NCBI GenBank assembly: GCA_900472605.1
Contig: UCJD01000041.1
Coordinates: 1 to 64,000, forward strand
DNA: 64,000 bases
Direction of reading: 5' to 3'
Origin: Hyphomicrobiales bacterium
GTDB taxonomy: Bacteria > Pseudomonadota > Alphaproteobacteria > Rhizobiales > Rhizobiaceae
Part shown: in pieces, positions 15,887 to 25,716 of the stretch
Numbering within the stretch: position 1 is the first letter of the stretch
How the letters are laid out: each line of letters starts with the position of its first letter
Program-made: the position numbers and the translations under genes
Notes under the pieces: generated by a model
Seen by the model: the letters and a program-made list of their open reading frames with translations, nothing else
Database searches by the model: none
Told to the model about the DNA's origin: nothing

Positions 15887-17182
15887 ATGGCGTTTGTTTC
15901 CATCCTGCGGCGTTATGTGCTGCCAGTGCTGCTATCGACAGCGCTGACAACGTGCTCGACGGATGCGCTCGTTCCGCCCGGAAGCGTGGATAGCGGCACC
16001 AAGGTCGGGTCGATCTCGCCGCCGCGACGGCAGGCGCCTGTCAGTATGCCCTCGATGGCCACCGAGCAGGCCTATCCCGCCGGCAATCAGCCCGTCCAGG
16101 GGTCTGTCGATTATCTGAATACTCCCAACCTTGCGGGTCGGGACCAGCAGGCGACAATGCCTGAGATGACCAACGATCAGGCGTCGGCCGGTGCGCGCGG
16201 TGCCGCGGGCCAGTTCAGCGGCCAGCCGGCGACATGGGGCGGGACGCAGCCGCTTGCAGTGCCGCCCGAGGGCGTCAACATGGACGCCGAGCTCGGGGCC
16301 GAGCCGGTGACCGGTCTTGCGCAGGAAGAGCAACAGCAGATTGCCGAGGGGCAATCGGACCAGCCTGTCGTCGATGGCATCGGCACCGATAATCCGACAC
16401 AGATGAACCGGATGCGGGCGCCGCGGCCGGCGAGCCAGGCCGCGATGGCGCAACCGGCAATGCGGCAGCAGCAGCAGGTCTGGGACGACGGCAGTGCAGT
16501 CGTGGCGCCGGCGCGGGTTCCTGAAGAGAGCGAGCCGCAGGAAGTGGCGATGCTGCGGCCGAACAACCCAATGGATAGCGAGCCGCAGATGAGCCAGCCG
16601 GCGCCGGCGGTGCCGGGCGTGATGCCGAGTTCGGAACTCTCCTGCCGGCGTGAACTGAAGCGCATGGGCGTGATCTTCACCGACAAGCCGCCGATCTCCA
16701 ACGGGCCGGCTTGCCAGGTGCCTTACCCGATTTCGCTGCAGGGCCTGTCGGGCAATATCGGCGTCCGCCCGGCTGTGACGCTGAACTGCCAGGTGACGCT
16801 CGCCTTCGCCAAGTGGGTGAAGAACGAGCTCGCGCCATCGGCACGGTTTCGCTACTGGTCCGGCATCAAGACGATCCAGCCGCTTGGCGGCTACAGCTGC
16901 CGCCGGATGAACAACAGCCGCCAGCGTTACAATCCGATGTCCGAGCATGCACACGGCAACGCGATCGATGTCGGCAAGTTCGTGTTGAAGAGCGGTCATG
17001 AGATCGACGTGCGCAAGAAGGGGCTGTTCTCCTTCCGCGAGGGCAAGCTGCTGAAGGCCGTGCGTACGGATAGCTGCAAGTATTTCAACACGGTGCTCGG
17101 CCCGGGCAGCAATCCGGAACACTGGAACCACTTCCACTTCGATCTGCGCGAGCGCAAGAGCGGCAAGGTCTATTGCGACTGA
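15887..17182 (+). CDS. Extensin-family protein (M15-like peptidase fold)
   Basis: 431 residues. An N-terminal hydrophobic segment (about 6-22) followed by LTTCSTD suggests a signal peptide, possibly lipoprotein-like, though the lipobox is imperfect. Residues ~30-245 are a low-complexity Gln/Pro/Ala-rich region. From about residue 251 comes the extensin-like C-terminal domain, with paired cysteines and two metal-ligand-like motifs, SEHAHGNAIDV and HWNHFHFDLR, resembling the HxxxxxxD and HxH sites of M15-type D,D-/L,D-carboxypeptidases. A cell-envelope role in peptidoglycan processing is the reasonable inference. Proven substrates for this family are scarce. Confidence 0.85.
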   Translation: MAFVSILRRYVLPVLLSTALTTCSTDALVPPGSVDSGTKVGSISPPRRQAPVSMPSMATEQAYPAGNQPVQGSVDYLNTPNLAGRDQQATMPEMTNDQASAGARGAAGQFSGQPATWGGTQPLAVPPEGVNMDAELGAEPVTGLAQEEQQQIAEGQSDQPVVDGIGTDNPTQMNRMRAPRPASQAAMAQPAMRQQQQVWDDGSAVVAPARVPEESEPQEVAMLRPNNPMDSEPQMSQPAPAVPGVMPSSELSCRRELKRMGVIFTDKPPISNGPACQVPYPISLQGLSGNIGVRPAVTLNCQVTLAFAKWVKNELAPSARFRYWSGIKTIQPLGGYSCRRMNNSRQRYNPMSEHAHGNAIDVGKFVLKSGHEIDVRKKGLFSFREGKLLKAVRTDSCKYFNTVLGPGSNPEHWNHFHFDLRERKSGKVYCD

Positions 17183-17257
17183 CGGCGTGCGCGGCCCACG
17201 TCGACGCAGATGCGGGAATCGCTTTAAACGGGCTCCTGTCTGCAAGAGGAGATCGTT

Positions 17258-17506
17258 GTGGCCGAGAAGAAGCGCCCGAATATTCTGTTTTTCATCGCGA
17301 TCGTCGTGATCGCCGCCGTCGCTGTGTTCGGCGGTCGCTGGTATGCCTATGTGGCCTATGCGAGCGATCCGTTCGATGAAGTGGGGATCAGCCTCAACAT
17401 GAAGATGCCCGATGTCATTCGCGCCAGGGGATGCGAGATGCTGAAGGCGCGGTTCGAAGGCAAGACGCTGCCACCGGCGGGTTGCAGCGTGAATGGCGCC
17501 TGGTAG
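17258..17506 (+). CDS. Small membrane-anchored hypothetical protein
   Basis: 82 residues beginning at GTG behind a GAGGAGA-type ribosome site. One N-terminal membrane helix (about 9-26) precedes a soluble C-terminal part with two cysteines (ARGCEMLKARF and PAGCSVNGAW) that could form a disulfide if periplasmic. No family is recognised. It sits 75 bases after the extensin gene and could share its transcript. Confidence 0.6.
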   Translation: MAEKKRPNILFFIAIVVIAAVAVFGGRWYAYVAYASDPFDEVGISLNMKMPDVIRARGCEMLKARFEGKTLPPAGCSVNGAW

Positions 17507-17669
17507 CAAAGCTGAAGGGGCCTTGAAGTCCTGACGATCGTGGAACCGAGTTTTCAATTGCATCGTTTTCGAGCAAATGAATACTCTGTTCGCAGTCAAT
17601 GGGATGTAAAACTGTCGCAGAGCGGCTATATAGCGGCGAAATCCTTCCTTTCGTCTTCAAGAGCCCTTC

Positions 17670-18592
<923 letters not shown>

Positions 18593-18596
<4 letters not shown>

Positions 18597-19354
18597 ACTT
18601 CGAAGCCGTCAAATCCATCTATTTCTTCGAAATGGCCCGCACCCGCCGCACCCTGCTGCAGAGCGTCGTCTCGCCCGTCATCTCGACATCGCTCTACTTC
18701 ATCGTCTTCGGCGCAGCCGTAGGATCGCGCATCCAGGAGGTCGAGGGGATCTCGTATGGCGCGTTCATCACGCCGGGCCTGATCATGCTGACCCTGCTCG
18801 GACAGTGCATCAGCAACGGCTCCTTCGGCATCTACTTTCCGAAATTCACCGGCACGATTTACGAAGTGCTGTCTGCACCGGTCGCGATGGCGGAAATCCT
18901 GATCGGCTACGTCGGGGCAGCAGCGACGAAGGGGCTGATGATCGGGGTGATCATCCTTCTGACGGCGAATTTCTTCGTCGAGGTCAGGATCGAGCACCCC
19001 TTCATGATGGCGCTGTTCTTCGTGCTGACCGCCGTGACGTTCAGCCTGTTCGGCTTCATGATCGGGCTGTGGGCGAACAATTTCGAGCAGCTGAACCTGA
19101 TCCCGATGCTGGTCGTCCCACCGCTGACATTTCTTGGCGGCAGCTTCTATTCGATCAACATGCTGCCGCCCTTCTGGCAGGCGGTCAGCCATTTCAATCC
19201 AGTGCTCTATCTGGTCAGCGGATTTCGCTGGAGCTTCTACGGCATCGCCGACGTCAATCCGCTGATCAGTCTCGGGATGATCTCACTGTTTCTGGCGATC
19301 TGCCTCGCAACGCTCGGCTGGATGTTCCGTACCGGTTACAAGCTGCGGAACTGA
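18593..19354 (+). CDS. ABC-2 type exporter, permease subunit
   Basis: 253-residue ABC-2 permease with six membrane helices, resembling YadH. It begins with an amphipathic region (SIYFFEMARTRRTLLQSVVSP) and has the typical ABC-2 motif region NLIPMLVVPPLTFLGGSFYS followed by LPPFWQAVSHFNPVLYLVSGFRW. It would dimerise and pair with the preceding ATPase to export an unidentified substrate. The ATG overlaps the ATPase stop. It converges with the DUF347 gene. Confidence 0.93.
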
Positions 19355-19360
19355 TGCAAG

Positions 19361-20164
19361 TCATTGCCGGTCGATGGCCTCTCGCGTCGCAGACGCCTCG
19401 TCCACTTCCGGTCGGGCACTCAGCGTCATGTAGGTGACGATGATCACGATGGCGCCGAGGAAGAGAAGGCTTGTGTAGATCGTCCCGAAGCCGAGACCAC
19501 CATAGTCGACCGGCTGTGACAGCAGGTCGCCGAAGGATGCTCCAAGCGGACGCGTGACGATATAGGCGAGCCAGAAGGCGAGAATGGCGTTCATGCCGCC
19601 GCGATAGTAGCCGAGTGCGATAGCCGCGATCACGCCTGCAAACAGCAAAGCGGTGGTGAGGTAGCCGAGTTCCATTCGCTCGGCGACGAGATCGCCGGCA
19701 GCTGTGCCGAGCGCGAAGGTGAAGAGGATCGCCAGCCAGTAGAAGGCCTCGCGCCGCGTGGTGAAAATGGTGTGGATCGAGAGCGTGCCTTCGAGCGCGT
19801 ACCAACCGAGGAAGGTCAGAAAGAGCGCGATCGAAAAGCCGATGGTGGTGACATCAAGCGAGACACCGAAGTTGTCGACCAGGTTGTCGGTGACCAATGT
19901 CCCGACAATGCTGATCAGGACGACGGCGGCCCAGTAGGCCGAGGGGACGTATCGCTTCATCGAAAATTGAATGGCGATGGCGACCGCGAGGATCGCGGCC
20001 ATGATCACCGAGGTTGTGGTCAGGCCGAGCCCCAGGTTGACGGCGAGGTAATCGGCGGCCGTTTCGCCCATGGTAACTGCCATCAGCTTGATCAGCCAGA
20101 AATCGACCGTCACGTTCGGGACGCGGTTGGCGGGCGCGTGGCCAGCTCGAATGGTGTTTGTCAT
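19361..20164 (-). CDS. DUF347 (COG4705) repeat membrane protein
   Basis: 267-residue integral membrane protein with about eight helices, built from four copies of the DUF347 repeat. The repeats are recognisable at MAVTMGETAADYLAVNLG, SIVGTLVTDNLVDNFG, FALGTAAGDLVAERMELG and VTRPLGASFGDLLSQP: each has a Gly/Thr-rich turn followed by an acidic residue within the membrane. The biochemical function of the family is unknown; conserved intramembrane acidic residues suggest transport of a cation or similar. Seventeen bases separate it from the small secreted-protein gene upstream, so the two are probably one operon, divergent from a two-component system. Confidence 0.85.
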   Translation of the reverse strand: MTNTIRAGHAPANRVPNVTVDFWLIKLMAVTMGETAADYLAVNLGLGLTTTSVIMAAILAVAIAIQFSMKRYVPSAYWAAVVLISIVGTLVTDNLVDNFGVSLDVTTIGFSIALFLTFLGWYALEGTLSIHTIFTTRREAFYWLAILFTFALGTAAGDLVAERMELGYLTTALLFAGVIAAIALGYYRGGMNAILAFWLAYIVTRPLGASFGDLLSQPVDYGGLGFGTIYTSLLFLGAIVIIVTYMTLSARPEVDEASATREAIDRQ

Positions 20165-20180
20165 CGCGATGCCTCGCTTT

Positions 20181-20447
20181 CTACTTGCCCATGATCTTCA
20201 TGGCTTCGGCCAGAAACTTGTCGGAGCGTGCGTCGTCGTCGGCGTTGCAACGTTCGACGGCCTTGGTCTCCAGATCGTCCACCTTCTTTGCGTCGGCATC
20301 CGCTAGCTTTGCGGTTGCCTTTGTGGCGCGCATTTCCTTCAGCATGTCCTCGCAAGGTGCGGGCGCTGCATGCGCAGGCATCGAGACGAGAACGAAGCCC
20401 AGGGCGACGATGGCGTTCAGGATTCCTGCTGCGGCGATGGTCTTCAT
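20181..20447 (-). CDS. Small periplasmic hypothetical protein
   Basis: 88 residues with a clear Sec signal peptide (about 1-27, ending PAHA) and a short mature helical domain of ~60 residues. The mature part has two cysteines (Cys at APCEDML and ERCNADD) that could form a disulfide, and repeated Lys/Asp/Ala-rich helices. It is first in a two-gene operon with the DUF347 membrane protein and divergent from the OmpR-type regulator. The arrangement suggests an envelope sensing or transport role. No named family is recognised. Confidence 0.72.
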   Translation of the reverse strand: MKTIAAAGILNAIVALGFVLVSMPAHAAPAPCEDMLKEMRATKATAKLADADAKKVDDLETKAVERCNADDDARSDKFLAEAMKIMGK

Positions 20448-20650
20448 GATGCGTTTCCTTCTATTGAGTGGCCGTGTTGAGCGGCGCGGCTTTGCTTGCC
20501 GATCCGCAAACAGACACTAGGGGCGCGGACATACGCTGGCCTCGCCGGCACCATACGTTTTCGTAAGATTTGCAAAGCGCGATGGCATTCCCTTCGGAAA
20601 CGGGTAGCTTGGCGATGCCGAACTGTAGGCCGAAGCAACGGATTTCAGGT

Positions 20651-21328
20651 ATGTGGGTATTGGTGGTCGAAGACGACCGGCGAGCGGCCGATTACGTGGC
20701 CAGGGGGTTTATCCAGGCGGGTCACTCTTGTGACGTCGTTCATGACGGGCGCGATGGGCTGTTCCAGGCGACGCGTGAGCCCTATGACGTCGTCGTCGTC
20801 GACCGCATGCTGCCGGGCCTTGACGGCCTGTCCCTCGTGAAGGCTTTGCGGGCCGCGCGCATCAGCACACCCGCCCTCTTTTTGACGGCCGTCGGCGGGG
20901 TCGATGATCGCGTGGATGGACTTGAGGCGGGTGGGGATGACTATCTGGTCAAGCCTTTTGCCTTCTCGGAGCTTCTCGCGCGCGCCAACGCGCTGGCGCG
21001 GCGGCCGCGTTTGCAGGAGCAGAAGACGGTGCTGCGTGTCGCGGATCTTGAGCTTGATCTCTTGCGTCGCCAGGTGACGCGAGCAGGGCAGATCATCGAC
21101 CTGCAGCCGCGTGAGTTTACGCTTCTTGAAGTGCTGATGCGCGGCGAGGGGCGTGTCGTGACGCGCACCATGCTGCTGGAACGCGTATGGGACTTCCACT
21201 TCGATCCGAAGACGAGTGTGGTTGAAACGCATATCAGCCGCCTGAGGGCAAAGATCGATCGGCCGTTCCCGGTGCAGCTGCTGCATACGGTGCGAAACAC
21301 GGGCTATAGTCTGCATGCGCCGCGCTAG
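20651..21328 (+). CDS. OmpR-family response regulator
   Basis: 225 residues. The receiver domain (1-120) has the acidic pair in VVEDDRR, phospho-acceptor Asp in VVVVDRMLPG, Thr in LFLTAVGG and the conserved Lys in YLVKPFAF. The C-terminal winged helix carries LQPREFTLLEVLMRGEGRVVTRTMLLERVW and ends with SRLRAKIDRPF...GYSLHAPR. The start at 20651 gives the standard OmpR length; upstream in-frame codons are not supported. It overlaps the kinase gene by 14 bases, and the divergent small secreted protein plus DUF347 gene are its likeliest targets. Confidence 0.93.
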   Translation: MWVLVVEDDRRAADYVARGFIQAGHSCDVVHDGRDGLFQATREPYDVVVVDRMLPGLDGLSLVKALRAARISTPALFLTAVGGVDDRVDGLEAGGDDYLVKPFAFSELLARANALARRPRLQEQKTVLRVADLELDLLRRQVTRAGQIIDLQPREFTLLEVLMRGEGRVVTRTMLLERVWDFHFDPKTSVVETHISRLRAKIDRPFPVQLLHTVRNTGYSLHAPR

Positions 21329-22676
21329 TCTCTTGCGCAGTACGCCTTTTCGCCTGGCGATGACCTTTGGCGTGCTTTTCGTGGCTGCCTTCCTGGTTGC
21401 CGGTGCGATCACGTATCAGATGCTGAACAGCGGCCTCGAACGCCAGCTCGATGATACCGTCAACGAAATCTACAGCGCGATTGCATCCACCTATGCGCAG
21501 AACGATGTCGAGGACCTGATCGCGGCGGTCAACACCTATTCGAGCCTGCGCTCGCCGGATCAGGGCGTGTTTTTGCTCAGTGATGCCAATGGCAGGCGAC
21601 TGGCCGGCAACCTGGCGCTCCCCATGACGAGCGAGGGGTTGTCCAGCGTCGATGCGGAGGCGTTGGGATTGCCGGACGGACACTCCTATCGCGTACGCAG
21701 CGGTCTCGTCGGCGGCAACCGGCTGGTGGTGGGCCGCAGCTTCGCGGAAAAGGAGAGGCTCGGCGAAATTCTGCTGGTAAGCCTCGGCTGGGCCGCCGGT
21801 GTCATCGTGCTGATCGCGGTCGGCGGCGGCGCCTTCCTGGCAGCCAGAGCGCAACGGCGCCTCGATGCGGTGGCGCGCACGATGATCGATGTTTCAAACG
21901 GCGATCTATCAACGCGCATTCCTCTGCGGGGTAATGGTGATGATATCGATCTGGTGTCTGAGAAGATCAATCATGCGCTGAATCGGTTGTCGGGGTTGGT
22001 CGAGGGCATGCGACAGGTGAGCGCGGATATCGCGCACGAACTGAAGACCCCGCTGAACAGGTTGAAGATGACGCTTGAAGACGCGGCGGAACGAACCGAC
22101 CGCGGTGAGGCGGTCGGGCAACTGATCGCGGACGCCTGCATGGAGAGCGATCAGATCAATGCCACTTTCGAAGCGCTGCTGAGAATTTCCCAGATCGAGG
22201 CCGGCGCCCGGCGGGCGCGTTTCCAGTCCGTCGATCTCGCCGACGTCATGTCATCGGTTACGGAGATATACCGCGATGTTGCCGTCGATGCCGGCCAGAC
22301 ATTGCGTTTTGTCTTGCCCGATAGCGCCGGCACGTGGCTGATGGGCGATCGCGAACTGCTGGTCCAGATGTTTGTCAACCTGATCGAGAACGCCATCAAC
22401 CACAGTGGCACAGGAACGCTGATCGAACTTTCGCTGGCACGTCGCGACAATCTGCTTCTTGCCCGTGTGGCAGACAACGGCGTCGGCATTCCCGCCGCGG
22501 AGCGCACGAAGGTGTTTCGCCGGCTCTACAGGCTCGACAAGAGCCGCACGTCCGTGGGCAGTGGCCTCGGGTTGAGCCTCGTCAAGGCTGTTGCCGATTT
22601 GCATTCGGCCGAAGTGGTCGTGGAAGACAACCAACCCGGAACGCGCGTTCTGGTTTGCTTTCCTGTCCTGCGCTAG
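21315..22676 (+). CDS. Sensor histidine kinase
   Basis: 453-residue EnvZ/QseC-type kinase. Helix 1 lies around residues 13-35 and helix 2 around 155-177, framing a periplasmic sensor of ~120 residues without a named fold. A HAMP region follows (RTMIDVSNGDLSTRIPLR). The phosphorylation motif VSADIAHELKTPLNRL places the His near residue 241. The ATP-binding lid has NLIENAINHSG (~354), DNGVGIP (~384) and GSGLGLSLVKAV. It is translationally coupled to the response regulator and should phosphorylate it. The signal is unknown but is presumably envelope- or ion-related, given the divergent genes. Confidence 0.93.
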   Translation: MRRASLLRSTPFRLAMTFGVLFVAAFLVAGAITYQMLNSGLERQLDDTVNEIYSAIASTYAQNDVEDLIAAVNTYSSLRSPDQGVFLLSDANGRRLAGNLALPMTSEGLSSVDAEALGLPDGHSYRVRSGLVGGNRLVVGRSFAEKERLGEILLVSLGWAAGVIVLIAVGGGAFLAARAQRRLDAVARTMIDVSNGDLSTRIPLRGNGDDIDLVSEKINHALNRLSGLVEGMRQVSADIAHELKTPLNRLKMTLEDAAERTDRGEAVGQLIADACMESDQINATFEALLRISQIEAGARRARFQSVDLADVMSSVTEIYRDVAVDAGQTLRFVLPDSAGTWLMGDRELLVQMFVNLIENAINHSGTGTLIELSLARRDNLLLARVADNGVGIPAAERTKVFRRLYRLDKSRTSVGSGLGLSLVKAVADLHSAEVVVEDNQPGTRVLVCFPVLR

Positions 22677-22698
22677 GCAGTTGGCGCCATGGCCGCGG

Positions 22699-23400
22699 TT
22701 AGTCCCGCATCCTGAGCTCGTCGGTCTGCATCTGCAGCGAGCCCAGTGTCTCCAGGAAGCTCATGCCGAGCAGGCTCTGGTCGAGCCGTCCGTCCTCTGC
22801 GACGCTGCCGGCGACGTTGTTGCGCACGATGGGGCCGATCGCCACTTCCGAGAGCGTGACGGGTGCCGCTTGGGCGCGGCCGTTGGCGGTCATCACGCTC
22901 ATCGAATAGGTCAGATTGTCGGGGATGATGCCGACGCGCTCGGCGTCTTCGCGCGAGAGCGCGATCATGCTGGCGCCGGTATCGACCAGCATCGTAATGC
23001 TCTGGCCGTTGATCTCGACATCGGCCTCGAAATGGCCGTTCAGCAGCTTGTGCAGGATGACTTCCTTGCCGCCCTCGCTGGTGGTGACGACAACGGCACG
23101 GCCGGGCACGAGACCCGCCAGCAGGCGGTTGCCAACGCTGAGCGCGTCGTAGCGGTAGAGATAGGCGGTCGCGAGGGCGAGAATCAGCACCAGCCATATC
23201 ATCATGTGGCGCATGGTCTCGCCGACGCTGATGCGCCGTCCCCACACGCCTGCGGCCAGCATGAGAGCGATCGGAAGCAGATAGAGCATGCGGCCGAAAT
23301 CGTCGGTCCTGACGCCGAGAATCTTGGGGCTGTCGTGATTGAAGAGCAATATGAGAAGGCCGATGCCGAGACCGCCAAGTCCAATCGTCAGCCTGTTCAT
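22699..23400 (-). CDS. Retropepsin-like aspartyl protease (TIGR02281 type)
   Basis: 233-residue protein with three or four N-terminal membrane helices (residues 1-85) and a C-terminal domain of the clan AA aspartic protease fold. The catalytic motif is LVDTGAS (within ITMLVDTGASMIALSREDA); SLLGMSFLETLGSLQMQ near the end matches the family flap and terminal strand. Such domains dimerise to form the active site, probably in the periplasm. The ATG overlaps the stop of the DUF1289 gene (ATGA), so the genes are coupled. Substrate unknown. Confidence 0.88.
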   Translation of the reverse strand: MNRLTIGLGGLGIGLLILLFNHDSPKILGVRTDDFGRMLYLLPIALMLAAGVWGRRISVGETMRHMMIWLVLILALATAYLYRYDALSVGNRLLAGLVPGRAVVVTTSEGGKEVILHKLLNGHFEADVEINGQSITMLVDTGASMIALSREDAERVGIIPDNLTYSMSVMTANGRAQAAPVTLSEVAIGPIVRNNVAGSVAEDGRLDQSLLGMSFLETLGSLQMQTDELRMRD

Positions 23401-23606
23401 GCGGTGAGCTCCGTGCTTGCCACGGTCTCGCGCGATGCCGTCAAGGGGATCGCTTTCATCCTGGCGGGCAGCAGGCGCATGACCGCGTGCCTCTCTTTCT
23501 CCGAAAACGCCGCCCAGCCGGCAATCTCTTCGATCGTTCGGCCGCAGCCGGCGCAAAAGCCGCTGGATGTTTCAATGGAGCAGATGTTGATGCAGGGGCT
23601 TTCCAT
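23397..23606 (-). CDS. DUF1289 small cysteine-rich protein
   Basis: 69 residues. The DUF1289 domain occupies the N-terminal half with four cysteines in SPCINICSIETSSGFCAGC (Cys 5, 9, 17, 20), followed by GRTIEEIAGW. The spacing suggests a metal or Fe-S binding site, unproven for the family. It lies between cobS (19 bases upstream) and the aspartyl protease (four-base overlap), forming a three-gene operon. Function unknown. Confidence 0.88.
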   Translation of the reverse strand: MESPCINICSIETSSGFCAGCGRTIEEIAGWAAFSEKERHAVMRLLPARMKAIPLTASRETVASTELTA

Positions 23607-23625
23607 GAGAAATCATATCGTTGTT

Positions 23626-24408
23626 TCACAAAGCCATGGCAAGAGCGCACAGTGCCGCCATCTCGGAAATTTGAGCGGTGGCGCCCAGCGTGTCGCCGGT
23701 ATGGCCGGAAAGGGTCTTGCGGGCCAACCGGGTGAAGAGCATCGCGCTCAAACCGCAGGCGAGCAGGGCGCAGATCAGCGGCAGCAGCCCGAGGCTCGGC
23801 CAGATCAGGAGTGCGGCCAGCGCGCAGGCCGAGACGACCGCCATCTGCATGACGCCTTCGCTGGGCTGGCCGACGGCGGCGGCGACGCCATCGGCCTTGG
23901 CCGGCGGCAGGCGGTGCCAGTGCCAGACGAGAGCGCCGCGGCTGATGCAGCCAATGGCGGGCAGGGCCAGCGCCGCCGCGAATGGCACGACGCCGCGGGC
24001 GATCGCGGCAATGGCGGCGGCGCGGATGGCGAAGGAGAGGATCAGCGCGATGGCGCCATAGGTGCCGATGCGGCTATCCTTCATGATCGACAGCCGATGG
24101 GCGCGGTCGCGACCGCCACCGATACCGTCGGCGCAATCGGCCAGGCCGTCCTCGTGCAGCGCGCCCGAGATCATCGCCTGCACGGATAGTGCCACCAGCG
24201 CAGACATCAGCCGGTCGGCATGCAGGGCGAGCATGACGAAGAGAACGATCGCCGGCATGAGGCCGATGATGATGCCGGCAACAGGGAAGGCGCGCGCGAC
24301 ACGGCCGAGCTTTCCGTCATATCCCGCAAAGGCTGCTTTTGGCATCGGAATGCGGCTCAGGAATGCGACGGCGCGCGCGATATCCGCCACATAGGTTGCG
24401 ATGTTCAT
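23626..24408 (-). CDS. cobS: Adenosylcobinamide-GDP ribazoletransferase
   Basis: 260-residue polytopic enzyme (CobS, called CobV in the aerobic-pathway nomenclature) that joins adenosylcobinamide-GDP to alpha-ribazole to complete the nucleotide loop of vitamin B12. The conserved cytoplasmic motif HEDGLADCADGIGGG and MKDSRIGTYGAIAL are present, as is the C-terminal SGHTGDTLGATAQISE segment. About seven membrane helices anchor it in the inner membrane. It is first in an operon with DUF1289 and aspartyl-protease genes and is divergent from cobT, the enzyme for the preceding ribazole step. Confidence 0.95.
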   Translation of the reverse strand: MNIATYVADIARAVAFLSRIPMPKAAFAGYDGKLGRVARAFPVAGIIIGLMPAIVLFVMLALHADRLMSALVALSVQAMISGALHEDGLADCADGIGGGRDRAHRLSIMKDSRIGTYGAIALILSFAIRAAAIAAIARGVVPFAAALALPAIGCISRGALVWHWHRLPPAKADGVAAAVGQPSEGVMQMAVVSACALAALLIWPSLGLLPLICALLACGLSAMLFTRLARKTLSGHTGDTLGATAQISEMAALCALAMAL

Positions 24409-24546
24409 GGCGCGTCCGCTCCCGGGGATGATGTGTGGCGCTTTTTAGAGTTGTTCCGCTTCGCGGCTGGATTTAAGAGTGGCCGCGAAAGAAGCTGATT
24501 TGCAGCCATAAGACAAGTTTACAGACGAGACAAGGAAGCCGCATCC

Positions 24547-25569
24547 ATGAGCGTTTCAGGCCTGCCGTTCGACGATTTCCGGGCACTTCTACGCGATCTG
24601 CCGGGGCCGGATCCACGGGCGCTTGTCGCTGCCCGCGAGCGCGATTCCCAGTTGACCAAGCCGCCGGGATCGCTCGGGCGTCTCGAGGAGATCGCCTTCT
24701 GGCTGGCCGCCTGGACGGGCCGCACGCCTGCCGTCAACCGGCCGCTGGTGGCGATCTTCGCCGGCAACCATGGTGTGGTGAAGCAAGGCATCACGCCGTT
24801 TCCGCCTTCCGTGACGCAGCAGATGGTCGAAAACTTCGCGGCCGGCGGCGCTGCGATCAACCAGATCTGCGTGGCCTATGATCTCGGGCTGAAGGTGTTC
24901 GATCTGGCCCTCGATTACCCGACCGGCGACATTACCGAGGAGCCGGCGCTGTCCGAGCGCGATTGCGCCGCCACCATGGCCTTCGGCATGGAGGCGATTG
25001 CCGGAGGGACCGATCTGCTCTGCATCGGCGAGATGGGGATCGGCAACACGACCATCGCCGCATCGATCAACTACGCGCTCTACGGTGGCAACGCCCGCGA
25101 CTGGGTCGGTCCCGGCACCGGCTCGGAAGGCGACATGTTCGAGCGCAAGGTTGCCGCCGTTGAAAAGGCGGTGGCGCTGCACAGCGATCATCTTGATGAT
25201 CCGCTGGAGATCATGCGCCGCCTCGGCGGCCGCGAGATCGCCGCGATGGCGGGCGCGATCCTTGCCGCGCGCGTCGAGCGTATCCCGGTGCTGATCGACG
25301 GCTATGTAGCGACGGCCGCAGCCGCCATCCTGCAGGCCGCCAACCCTTCGGCGCTCGATCACTGCCTGATCGGCCATGTCTCCGGCGAGCCCGGCCATCT
25401 GAAAGCGATCGAGATGCTTGGCAAGACGCCGCTACTAGCGCTCGGCATGCGGCTCGGCGAGGGCACGGGGGCCGCGCTTGCCGCAGGCATCGTCAAGGCT
25501 GCCGCCGCCTGCCATTCCGGCATGGCGACGTTCGCGCAGGCGGGCGTGACAAACAAGCACGAACACTGA
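24547..25569 (+). CDS. cobT: Nicotinate-nucleotide-dimethylbenzimidazole phosphoribosyltransferase
   Basis: 340-residue CobT (CobU in the aerobic nomenclature), which activates 5,6-dimethylbenzimidazole to alpha-ribazole phosphate using nicotinate mononucleotide. Motifs include RLEEIAFWLAAWTG, FAGNHGVVKQGITPFPPSVT, GEMGIGNTTIAASI and the C-terminal LGMRLGEGTGAALA with the catalytic Glu of the family. Its length is typical. AAGGAAG precedes the ATG. It is divergent from cobS across 138 bases; I see no cobalamin riboswitch fold in that gap. Confidence 0.96.
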   Translation: MSVSGLPFDDFRALLRDLPGPDPRALVAARERDSQLTKPPGSLGRLEEIAFWLAAWTGRTPAVNRPLVAIFAGNHGVVKQGITPFPPSVTQQMVENFAAGGAAINQICVAYDLGLKVFDLALDYPTGDITEEPALSERDCAATMAFGMEAIAGGTDLLCIGEMGIGNTTIAASINYALYGGNARDWVGPGTGSEGDMFERKVAAVEKAVALHSDHLDDPLEIMRRLGGREIAAMAGAILAARVERIPVLIDGYVATAAAAILQAANPSALDHCLIGHVSGEPGHLKAIEMLGKTPLLALGMRLGEGTGAALAAGIVKAAAACHSGMATFAQAGVTNKHEH

Positions 25570-25716
25570 ACTCATCGCCCGGGTTCAGGGGCCGCGTTCA
25601 GGTTCGTGACAGGTTTATGACAGATGGCTTGCGACGCGAGCATGTACACGCTATTCGCATTTTTCTGATATGAAGCGGCAGCCATTGCCGCCATTACCTG
25701 ACGACGAGGACGCCTG

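Noticed and set aside
24409..24546. Cobalamin riboswitch between cobS and cobT
   Set aside because: The gap is only 138 bases and I see no B12-box-like sequence on either strand.
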